Of a stretch of 64,000 nt of DNA, positions 34,324 to 42,429 are shown piece by piece. A model generated the notes under the pieces. The model saw only the letters and a list, made by a program, of their open reading frames with translations, did no database searches and was not told where the DNA came from. The position numbers and the translations under genes were made by a program. The DNA comes from Streptomyces sp. NBC_01275. GTDB lineage: Bacteria > Actinomycetota > Actinomycetes > Streptomycetales > Streptomycetaceae. Within the stretch, counting starts at the first letter, position 1, and the number at the start of each line of letters is the position of its first letter. The DNA is taken from NCBI RefSeq assembly GCF_026340655.1, contig NZ_JAPEOZ010000001.1:7936001-8000000 (forward strand), written 5' to 3'.

Positions 34324-37300
34324 CTGGCACCCTTCATCGCCTGAAGCACCGCCCGCACTCGCAACAAGTTCGGCAAATGCTCAAGAATGGTGCGCCGCTC
34401 AAGACCAAAATCGACCAGACAGGCAATCTCCGTCACGCCGAGTCGAGCTAGCGTTCTCACAAACTCGGCACACTTTTCCGGCGTGCCTATCAGCGAAGCT
34501 CTTTCATAATACCTCCGAAAGGCAAATTCCACGAGGGCAGCCTCGCCTGCCTGCCCCAAACGATCGAAGTCAAGACTCAGCTTCGCCGCCTGATTTCTAA
34601 TGAGTTCAATATGAGAGGCGAGATAACGACAGAAAGGATCACGAACAATGCTCTCCAGTTCATTAACCTCGCTCTCTTCAACGACAAACGTGTGAAGCAT
34701 GAGCGATATCTCCCCTGCCTCAGGATCCAGCCCCTGACGACGACGGGCCTCCTTGTATACCGCAATCCGCTGGCTCAACTCGTCCAATGTAAGGCCCAGT
34801 AGCCCAGTCAGCACATTGGCACCGCATGCGCCAGCCGCCTCAAACGTGGAAGCACTCTCACTGGCTGTGATCCACGTTGGAAGGTTCGGCTGGAGCGGGC
34901 GAGGGAAGAGTTCAGCACTGAAAGGATTCCCCTCGCCATCGATGAAATCAACTCGGTCACCACGCCAAAGCCCTCGGACCTCGTCGAGCGTGTCGTACAT
35001 GAGATGTCTTCTATTGGCATACGACTCCGGACTTTGCGTGAAGTCACGGGCGTGGAATCCGGAGGCAAAAGACACGCCCACCCGGCCTTTCGACAAATTA
35101 TCGACGACCGCCCAGTCCTCCGCCAAGCGCAACGGGGAATGCAAGGGCGCAATAACGCTTCCTGCCCGCAGTTGAACGGACCTCGTGGCCACCGCCAGAG
35201 CAGCGCTCAGGACAGCGGGATTCGGGTAGAGCCCCCCAAAACGATGAAAATGGCGTTCCGGTGTCCACACAGCCCACAGCCCGTTTTCGTCTGCCCATCG
35301 CGCTCCGCCCAATACCAATCCGTATTGATCCTCGGTAAGCTCCTCTGAATCGTCCGAGAAGAAAAACAGACTGAACTTCAATCCCTTGTACGTCGTGTCG
35401 TCAAGTTTCGCACCATCATTTATGCGTCGATCCATACCGGTCTTGAGTTGTCCCGGCGGACCAACCTGCGAGAGTGAGCTCTTCACGTGGCCGCCGCGTC
35501 GAGCAATCAGATCCACGACGCCGGCCACTGAAGGCGACGCGAGGAAATCTTCGAGCGTTACATCCCAACCCATGTCTTCGAGCCGCGCGATGAGATTAAT
35601 GGCACTCAAAGAATCGCCACCAAGGTCCATAAAATCGGAGGAATCATCGACCTCGGAGCCGAGAATTTCCGCGAACAATGATCGCACGACATCAGATACG
35701 CCACCTTCCTCGACGATCACTGACTCGGCAATGAGCGTCGGTGCCACATCGACTGCTTTATGGAAGGACCCTTCCGGATGAAGATTCGTGGAAGTGCCTT
35801 CGATAGTTCTCCAATGACGCTTACGCTCAAATCGGTAAGTTGGTAGCGATATGCGCATCGCGCTCTCTTGGCTATCGAGGGTATCCCAGCGAACAGGCCA
35901 GCCAGCTGCCCACATCGAGGTCACAACACGCAAGAATTCACCATATGCAGACCCCTGACTTGAATCCACGACGTGCCAGCTGTGCAGCGTGGCTCCTCGG
36001 CCGCGGAGTACCGGGTCAAGTGACGCGATAAGCGTGTCATCCATCCCACCGACGCAAATGACGGCATCAGCCCCAACCTCAAGAGCAGTCACGAGCGCTA
36101 TGTCGAGCCGGAGAGTTTCATTCCGTCTCATATACCAATACGTGGGGCTCTGAGCGTCGTGACGGGAAACCCACTCCCCTGTGGCGGTCGAGACGAAGGG
36201 AAGGGTCGGTTCCCCAAGAAGGAATTCGTTAAATCCCTCCACGATTGGATTCCGGTGGACTGCCGAAGCCTCACCGTCGAAGTGTTCATATGCTGCGACC
36301 AGCCGTAGGGCATCCCGTGGTGACATGACACCAGCCACACACGCAGCGACCCACTCCCCAACTCCACCCCCCACCAACGCGACAGGGTCGATGCCCACGT
36401 CGATGTACATCAGCGCGACGCTGTACTCGTAAGCAAAGATCAGGGGAAGAGACGGTCTGGTCGACTCAGAACGATCTGCGAATATCAGATTCCCCCTCAG
36501 GTCCACCCCTTCCATCACTTGAAAAGTATTCGCGCACTCATCGAAATGTCCTCTAAAAATCGCGCTCGAATCGTATGCGTCTTTTATCGCTTCAATGTTT
36601 ACTGAATCGTCGTCGAATGCAAAGAGCGCACGGGGGTCGCGTCGTGCATGAACAACAGACGTGCTATCTATTTGGGACAGCGCGAGCGCGGCAGCACCTA
36701 TGGTAGGTGCGATGAAGGCATACCGGTACTCCAGCTCCCTTCGGCCCTCATGCAAGCTGAATGCAAAGTCTGAGAGCGACGACACAGCGTCGGATTCATT
36801 TATGTGATTGGCGAGGTCAAGCGCCAGATATCTGAGCGACTCGGCCGTTCGCGCCGATATGCAAATCGCTCGCGCATTAAGATCAGAGCCATCCTCAGGT
36901 GTCGATGCAGCACGATGCTCCTGCAGGACTGCGTGAACATTCGTTCCCCCTATGCCGAACGAACTCAGGCCAGCGGTGACGGGTGCATCCGACGCTTCGA
37001 AGCGCGCGACCGAGGTGTCAACGAAGAACGGGCCGGCAGCGAGGTTGAGGAGAGGGTTCTCACGCTCGAAATTTATTGCCGGCGGAAGTGTGCGGTGCTG
37101 CAATGAAAGCGCGACTTTGATGAGGCCTGCCATACCGGAGGCCACATCGAGGTGGCCGATGTTCGCTTTGATGGATCCGATGCGGCATGTCCGTGACTCC
37201 GGTTTAGCAGCACCGAACACCTGCATCAACGCCTCGACCTCGATCGGATCCCCGACGAGAGTTCCGGTACCGTGGGCCTCAATGAAGGAAATGGACCCCG

Positions 37301-38234
37301 GATCCACGCCAGAGGTTGCCAGAGCAGCGGCGATCACAGCTGCCTGACCTTGGACACTGGGAGCCGTGTAACCAGCCTTAAATGCTCCATCGTTGTTTAC
37401 CGCAGTTCCCTTGAGGACCGCATAGATATGATCATGGTCTTCAATCGCGTTTTCCAAGCGTCGCAGAACCACTACTCCTGTACCACTTGACGGAACAGTG
37501 CCTCGAGCTTGTGCGTCAAAAGGCCTACAGTGTCCGTCCGGCGAATTGATTCCTCCGTCTTGATATATATAGCCCTCGTGCTGAGGAACTCTCAGTGACG
37601 AGGCGCCAACTATTGCGATCTCGCAGTCTCCGGCCAGTAGCGCTTGCCGCGCAATATGCAGGGCAACCAGTGAGGTCGAGCACGCGGTTTGGACCGTAAC
37701 GCTTGGCCCAGTGAGCCCGAGCTTGTAAGACGTCCTTGTCGCCATGTAGTCCTTTCCGCTCGCAAGTCTCAATATATAGGGGTCGACCGAGTCCACGAAG
37801 GGCTGGTCGGGAAGGAGATTTGTTAGGTGGTAGGCGTTCTCACTACAACCGCAGTAGACACCTATGGGGGAGTCAAACGTCGCCGGGTTGTGCGCACTGT
37901 CTTCAAGCGCGCTCCATGCGCATTCCAGGAATACTCGATGTTGAGGGTCGAGCAGCCTGGCTTCCCTGTCCGTAAATCGAAACAACTCTGCATCGAACAT
38001 CTCTGCATCCGATATAACACCAGCTGCCCTCACGTATCCTGGATGCCCTACGAGATCCAGGCCCACACCTGATCGTAGAAGTTGCGCCTCTGTGAACTGA
38101 GAGATTGACTCGCGTCCGGCGCAGAGATTCTCCCAGAGCGATTTTGGGTTCTGCGCGCCTGGAAATCGACATGACATTCCGATGATAGCGATGTCGGCAG
38201 GACAGAGCTTGTTAATGATCATGTGGTCTGTCAT
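34320..38234 (-). CDS. hybrid PKS protein: KS, inactive AT, ACP, luciferase-like monooxygenase
   Basis: 1304 residues from the second ATG (38234, GGAAGGA 7 nt upstream). The KS (about 10-435) has the catalytic Cys in VQTACSTSLVALH (about 185) and both His (EAHGTGT, KANIGHLD). An AT-like region (about 455-810) follows, but the GHSxGE motif reads GGGVGE, so the nucleophilic Ser is Gly (about 624), and the C-terminal YxxH-type motif is absent. A carrier domain has LGGDSLSAINL (Ser about 875). The last 370 residues are a MupA/Atu3671-type FMN-dependent luciferase-like monooxygenase (GLKFSLFFFSDDSEE, WTPERHFHRFGGLYPNP, GRVGVSFASGFHARDF). It would extend and hydroxylate a carrier-bound chain, needing an AT in trans or a non-malonyl mechanism. 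Confidence 0.9.
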   Translation of the reverse strand: MTDHMIINKLCPADIAIIGMSCRFPGAQNPKSLWENLCAGRESISQFTEAQLLRSGVGLDLVGHPGYVRAAGVISDAEMFDAELFRFTDREARLLDPQHRVFLECAWSALEDSAHNPATFDSPIGVYCGCSENAYHLTNLLPDQPFVDSVDPYILRLASGKDYMATRTSYKLGLTGPSVTVQTACSTSLVALHIARQALLAGDCEIAIVGASSLRVPQHEGYIYQDGGINSPDGHCRPFDAQARGTVPSSGTGVVVLRRLENAIEDHDHIYAVLKGTAVNNDGAFKAGYTAPSVQGQAAVIAAALATSGVDPGSISFIEAHGTGTLVGDPIEVEALMQVFGAAKPESRTCRIGSIKANIGHLDVASGMAGLIKVALSLQHRTLPPAINFERENPLLNLAAGPFFVDTSVARFEASDAPVTAGLSSFGIGGTNVHAVLQEHRAASTPEDGSDLNARAICISARTAESLRYLALDLANHINESDAVSSLSDFAFSLHEGRRELEYRYAFIAPTIGAAALALSQIDSTSVVHARRDPRALFAFDDDSVNIEAIKDAYDSSAIFRGHFDECANTFQVMEGVDLRGNLIFADRSESTRPSLPLIFAYEYSVALMYIDVGIDPVALVGGGVGEWVAACVAGVMSPRDALRLVAAYEHFDGEASAVHRNPIVEGFNEFLLGEPTLPFVSTATGEWVSRHDAQSPTYWYMRRNETLRLDIALVTALEVGADAVICVGGMDDTLIASLDPVLRGRGATLHSWHVVDSSQGSAYGEFLRVVTSMWAAGWPVRWDTLDSQESAMRISLPTYRFERKRHWRTIEGTSTNLHPEGSFHKAVDVAPTLIAESVIVEEGGVSDVVRSLFAEILGSEVDDSSDFMDLGGDSLSAINLIARLEDMGWDVTLEDFLASPSVAGVVDLIARRGGHVKSSLSQVGPPGQLKTGMDRRINDGAKLDDTTYKGLKFSLFFFSDDSEELTEDQYGLVLGGARWADENGLWAVWTPERHFHRFGGLYPNPAVLSAALAVATRSVQLRAGSVIAPLHSPLRLAEDWAVVDNLSKGRVGVSFASGFHARDFTQSPESYANRRHLMYDTLDEVRGLWRGDRVDFIDGEGNPFSAELFPRPLQPNLPTWITASESASTFEAAGACGANVLTGLLGLTLDELSQRIAVYKEARRRQGLDPEAGEISLMLHTFVVEESEVNELESIVRDPFCRYLASHIELIRNQAAKLSLDFDRLGQAGEAALVEFAFRRYYERASLIGTPEKCAEFVRTLARLGVTEIACLVDFGLERRTILEHLPNLLRVRAVLQAMKGAS

Positions 38235-40035
38235 CGCCATTTCCTTCCGTATGGCCCGCCACCGTGGACAAATATTGCGCCAGGGAAGCTACGCTGGGAT
38301 ACTTGTATAGGTCAATAAGTCTCACTTTGTCGGCGATCAACTTGAGTCGTGCATGCACCTGAACGAGGTTCAGTGAAGTGCCCCCCAGATCGAAGAAGCT
38401 GGAATCGGGATCTATATCCGATACTCCTAGGACCGAGGCCCATACGCTTCCGACGAGTCTCTCCAGGTCTCGAGTCGCTTCGCGTTGCTGCATCACCGTT
38501 AGTGGGCTAGCCAATTGTTTCAGTCGCGCGACATCCAGCTTCCCGGAGGCAGTCATCGGGTATTCGGTAACCGAGCTCATCTTGGTGGGTACCATGTATT
38601 CAGGCAGACGTTGGAGCAAGTACTTCCGCATCTCCTGGAGCGAAGGCTTCGTCGGCGTGCAGACGAGGTATGCCTCAAGGGAACGCATACCGTATGGATC
38701 GTCGCCAGCCAGAACTGTGGCCTGCTGCACGTTGGGGTGCTCCAAGAGCCCACGCACGACTTCCGCAGGCTCGACGCGGTGCCCGCGAATCTTTACCTGC
38801 TGATCTATTCTTCCAATATACTCCAATTCTCCACCTGAGGTACGTCGAGCCAAGTCGCCCGTCCGATACATTCGCGCGCTAGGGCGGGAGATATCTGTCA
38901 GAAATCTCCGCGCCGTCTGAGCGACGTTACAATAGCCCAGGCTAACGCCGTCCCCTCCAATGTATATCTCGCCGACGGAGCCATCAGAAACCTCGTTCAG
39001 TGAGTCGTCTAGAAGGTATATCGATGTGCCTGCCAAAGGAAATCCGATGACGCTTTTATTCCCGTTCAACGTATCAGCGCCACTGATGCTCTTGAAAGTT
39101 GAATGCACTGTCGCCTCGGTAGTGCCGTACATGTTTACCATGACGGGATTTATTCGGTTGTGGTGCGCGAACCACGGGCGTAGATCCGACGGAGTCAGCA
39201 TCTCTCCTCCGAATACGACGTATCGGAGTGCCAGCTCGCGATCATTCAAAATATTGCTATTGCTAAGAAGGTTTCGAAACGCTGTCGGCGTTTGACTAAG
39301 AATTGTCACTCTTTCTGCATGGAGAAGGTCGCAGAAGCTCTGCGGGTCGCGGCTTATTGCATAAGGGACCACGATCAATGTGCCCCCATTTAGCAATGCG
39401 CCCCAAATCTCCCATACTGAAAAGTCGAACGCTGCTGAATGAAACTGCGTCCAGACGTCCTCGGTGCTCCAGGCCATCTGCTGTGCGACAGCTGCAAACA
39501 GGCAGACAACGTTGCGATGGCTAATGCGAACACCTTTCGGATCCCCCGTGGAACCTGATGTATACATGATGTATGCAAGGTTCTCTAGATCGCCGTCAAA
39601 AGGCCAGACGCGCATCCTGACCTTGTTACCGGAAACTGGTCGCCCGGATGGACTAAAGATGGCCACTGAAATTCTGGCGAAGACATGGTATAGATCCTCC
39701 TGTGTGATAACAGTATTCACCCGAGCGTCGGCAACATTCCGATTGATCCGTCGAGCTGGGTACGAAGGGTCAAGCGGCACATAGGCGGCGCCTGCCCTAA
39801 GTACTGCCAAGATGCTTACAACCAGATCAATGGAGCGATCGAGGCATACCGCTACGCGATCTCCATTTTTCACACCCGCGTCTCTGAGTTGTTTTGCCAG
39901 AAGAGTCGCGCGTGATTCCAGCGCACCATACGAGATCTGATCCTGCCCGCATCTCACTGCAGTCTTCCGCGGTCTGCGGGACGCCTGGATCGCGAATATC
40001 TCAGGAATCTGCATTCGGCTCTGAAGTACGTCCAT
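38212..40035 (-). CDS. NRPS adenylation-PCP protein, predicted threonine-activating
   Basis: 607 residues from ATG 40035. Adenylation motifs are A3 YIMYTSGSTGDPKGV, A4 FDFSVWEIWG, A5 NMYGTTEATV, A7 YRTGDLAR, A8 IGRIDQQVKIRGHRVEP and A10 with Lys499. Reading the ten pocket positions by alignment to GrsA gives DFWSVGMVHK. This differs by two conservative changes from the well-known threonine code DFWNIGMVHK. A PCP follows (FFDLGGTSLNLVQ, Ser554). There is no condensation domain, so threonine (or a close analogue) is loaded here and passed on in trans. The 3' end overlaps the PKS start. Confidence 0.9.
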   Translation of the reverse strand: MDVLQSRMQIPEIFAIQASRRPRKTAVRCGQDQISYGALESRATLLAKQLRDAGVKNGDRVAVCLDRSIDLVVSILAVLRAGAAYVPLDPSYPARRINRNVADARVNTVITQEDLYHVFARISVAIFSPSGRPVSGNKVRMRVWPFDGDLENLAYIMYTSGSTGDPKGVRISHRNVVCLFAAVAQQMAWSTEDVWTQFHSAAFDFSVWEIWGALLNGGTLIVVPYAISRDPQSFCDLLHAERVTILSQTPTAFRNLLSNSNILNDRELALRYVVFGGEMLTPSDLRPWFAHHNRINPVMVNMYGTTEATVHSTFKSISGADTLNGNKSVIGFPLAGTSIYLLDDSLNEVSDGSVGEIYIGGDGVSLGYCNVAQTARRFLTDISRPSARMYRTGDLARRTSGGELEYIGRIDQQVKIRGHRVEPAEVVRGLLEHPNVQQATVLAGDDPYGMRSLEAYLVCTPTKPSLQEMRKYLLQRLPEYMVPTKMSSVTEYPMTASGKLDVARLKQLASPLTVMQQREATRDLERLVGSVWASVLGVSDIDPDSSFFDLGGTSLNLVQVHARLKLIADKVRLIDLYKYPSVASLAQYLSTVAGHTEGNGDDRPHDH

Positions 40036-40062
40036 CAGATCACCTATCCAGTCGCATATCGA

Positions 40063-40908
40063 CTATGGCCGGGTTTTTGAAGGACGGTCGGTGAAGTGCG
40101 CGATAGCCTCACGAACTTGGAAATAGTCCGTCACCCCACTGCTTTGAAGTTTCTCGAGGAACGCCTGGCGAACCGCGAGATCTCCACCGACTGCCGAGGG
40201 GGCGATGCCACACCATTGAGACATCTCGGCGAAGACGCCGTTATCGTTGTGGTGGTGGATGAATCGATCCGCCTGCGGGTCCCACGACACCAGCTCCCTG
40301 ACCCTAATATCTTGGCTGCCCACTCCCGGAAGCATCAGGTTGATGGACGCACACCGATGAACTTTGTTCGTTGAATTATTTTCGTGATGAAGTATGACGA
40401 CGATGTCTATTGAGCGAATGCCGGCTCCTTGCGCATGGTTCGGCGCCGAGCTCAACGTCTCGATCACCTCCTCAACCGAATCACAGTGAATGCTGCCGGC
40501 AAGCAGGTATCCTTGTGGGAGAAGTGCGAAGAGTCGCGTTATCTGCGAGCCCCACATATATGGCGGCCAGGACCCCGAAAATTCATTCACAAGTAGGTAA
40601 GTGTCATGGGGATCCATTGCCTCTGCGGTGGCGAAGCTGAAGTCCTCGTCGCTCCCGCGAAGATAATATTTCTTCGCTCGGGCGGGCAAGAAGTCAAGTA
40701 GTGCAGTGAGGGTTGTGGTCTTCCCAGCCTCGTGAGGCAAGGCAGACACGAGAATCGAGGCCGGTTTCTGGAGTAGAAACCACAGGAGCGCGATTGATTC
40801 TGTATCGAAAGTTCCCGCATCAACGAGCTCGAGGACAGAAAGCGGCTCAGGTTCTGTGGTTCGAAGACCCCACCAGTGATAGGGCTGTTCGTAGCGGATG
40901 TCAGGCAT
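40063..40908 (-). CDS. secretion/pilus-type ATPase-like protein in NRPS/PKS cluster
   Basis: 281 residues from ATG 40908, with AGGAGG 8 nt upstream. VSALPHEAGKTTTLTALLDF (Lys63) is a P-loop with the first Gly replaced. TYLLVNEFSG is Walker-B-like, and YLLAGSIHCDSVEEVIETL (His in a T-x-H-like box) with the following helix fits the GspE/PilT/TadA family of secretion ATPases. The usual N-terminal domain is much reduced and there are no tetracysteine motifs. It is 27 nt upstream of the NRPS gene, so it is co-transcribed. Its role in biosynthesis or export is unknown. Confidence 0.7.
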   Translation of the reverse strand: MPDIRYEQPYHWWGLRTTEPEPLSVLELVDAGTFDTESIALLWFLLQKPASILVSALPHEAGKTTTLTALLDFLPARAKKYYLRGSDEDFSFATAEAMDPHDTYLLVNEFSGSWPPYMWGSQITRLFALLPQGYLLAGSIHCDSVEEVIETLSSAPNHAQGAGIRSIDIVVILHHENNSTNKVHRCASINLMLPGVGSQDIRVRELVSWDPQADRFIHHHNDNGVFAEMSQWCGIAPSAVGGDLAVRQAFLEKLQSSGVTDYFQVREAIAHFTDRPSKTRP

Positions 40909-41333
40909 TCTGTGGCCTCCTGGAACGATGGAGCCCCCGGCCTTGAAGCGTTGACATGAAACTCATCCCTCTGTCACGTTGACGCAACCTTCCGTGTCCG
41001 TCAACTTGGAACGCGCGCCGTGCGGCTGGATGGGCTCACGAGATCCACAGGGGCCGAGGCTTTGGGAGTTCCCGCCACATGTCGCGGTACGACGAGCAAG
41101 GCTTCGGCGTATTCGCCTGACGCCTGGTTCGTAAGGATCTGTCAGCTCGACGGTGCCACCGGAACGTGACAGGCACGGCTTCCGAGATCAACGCACCATC
41201 TCGGCCGGCCTCCGCCGCAACGCTCGCAATCCTCGGCCTTGGATGATCACGAACCGAACGTCATACAATTGCGCTGAAGCCCTGGGGCTTACGTGACCAT
41301 GCACGGCATCCCATCGGGACTCTGCCAACCGGC
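40909..41333. other. intergenic right edge of the low-GC cluster
   Basis: No gene is supported. The cluster promoter should lie immediately upstream of 40908 on the minus strand. Composition returns to high GC by about 41.0-41.1 kb. Confidence 0.45.
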
Positions 41334-41625
41334 CTACTCGCCCGGCGGAACTCGAACGAAGCCCTCGGTCCAATCGTCCTCATCGAACTTGCAGGCGTCG
41401 AAGTAGAAGCACTCCGGTTCATCACCGAAGCCTGGAGCAGTCGAGCCTGACGCACACGCTCTTCAACCCGTTCGAGTGTTGAGGAGATACCGAGCAGCTT
41501 CACGTTGTCGCCGTCCGCCTCGTCGCAGAACACACCGCTCTCATCGACGTGCACTGTCGAGCCGTCGTCGCCGGCTTCGTTCTGGTGGCCGACATGCCGC
41601 AGCGGATACACGATCACGGACGCGA
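41334..41625 (-). pseudogene. frameshifted small protein (DUF7336-like)
   Basis: From about 41625 the minus strand reads SVIVYPLRHVGHQNEAGDDG, VFCDEADGDNVKLLGISSTL and ERVEERVRQARLL. It then continues in another frame (shift near 41435) as GFGDEPECFYFDACKFDEDD and WTEGFVRVPPGE with a stop at 41334. The two halves form one about 95-residue protein of a small actinobacterial family (DUF7336-like, assigned from memory). Decay of this gene next to the cluster supports an insertion junction. Confidence 0.6.
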
Positions 41626-41848
41626 AGCTATCAGCGCGCGAGTTCGCGTGGGGCCTGCGACGTTCGGCGCCCCTCACCTCGCGAGACCTCACGAACACAA
41701 ACCGGGCATCACGCGACTTCGCCGAGGCCCTGCCGTCAGAACGACCAGCTCACCGCGTCGGCATGTGACGCCGAAGTGCGGAACCTACAGCTGCGGGGGA
41801 AGGGGCCGACGACCGATCCGACAACTTCGATCCCGACAACTGGCTTGC

Positions 41849-42429
41849 CTAATGAAGTAACTGGAAGTCCCCGTGTGTCGGCACGCGGTCCAGGGGCGGA
41901 ACGTCTTCGGCGTGCGCCACGATCTGGCGATGAACTTCTCGTCCCCTGGGCGCAGGTAGGGGCGGGCTGCTTCCAGGTGCCGCTCGACCTTCGCGAGAGC
42001 GGGCACTCCTTCATTCGCGGGGAGCGGTGCTGCGCTGCGGTGGATGGCCGCGGCCAGGGCGCCGATCTGGCGGAAGAGGAGCTGTTGCTGCTCGGGCGGG
42101 TGGTCGAGACCGTGCAGAGGATGGCCGGGCACCGCAGTGATGACGACGGCGCGCAACGCGCTGTCGGCGGTCACGAGGGTGGGAGCGGCTGTTCCGAGGC
42201 TGGGAACCCAGCTGCGGTACGCGTCGACCTCACGGTAGTGGAACCGCGTGTTCTGGTGGATCTTGACGTACCAGACCCCCGTTTGCGCTCCGTCGGCCCG
42301 CCATACCCGGCTGCTGTCGCGGGCCCAGGAGGTGTCCGTCCAGGTGGCGATGCGCCCCACCACCTGTTCGGCGAGCTGCCGCACTTCCTCGGGCAGAAGG
42401 TCCGGGTGCGTGGACGTGGCCGTGCTCAT
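41849..42429 (-). pseudogene. aminoglycoside-phosphotransferase-like kinase, truncated and frameshifted
   Basis: The gene starts at ATG 42429, overlapping the Nudix stop by 4 bp. It reads VWRADGAQTGVWYVKIHQNT (nucleotide-binding Lys region), DAYRSWVPSLGTAAPTLVTA and RAVVITAVPGHPLHGLDHPP, as in APH/choline-kinase-like proteins. Near 41930 the frame shifts. The correct frame continues QIVAHAEDVPPLDRVPTHGD and FQ, but stops at 41849, right at the catalytic HGDFQ motif. The second half of the enzyme (catalytic Asp-Asn region, DFD) is missing. It was the last gene of the lanthipeptide operon. Confidence 0.7.
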
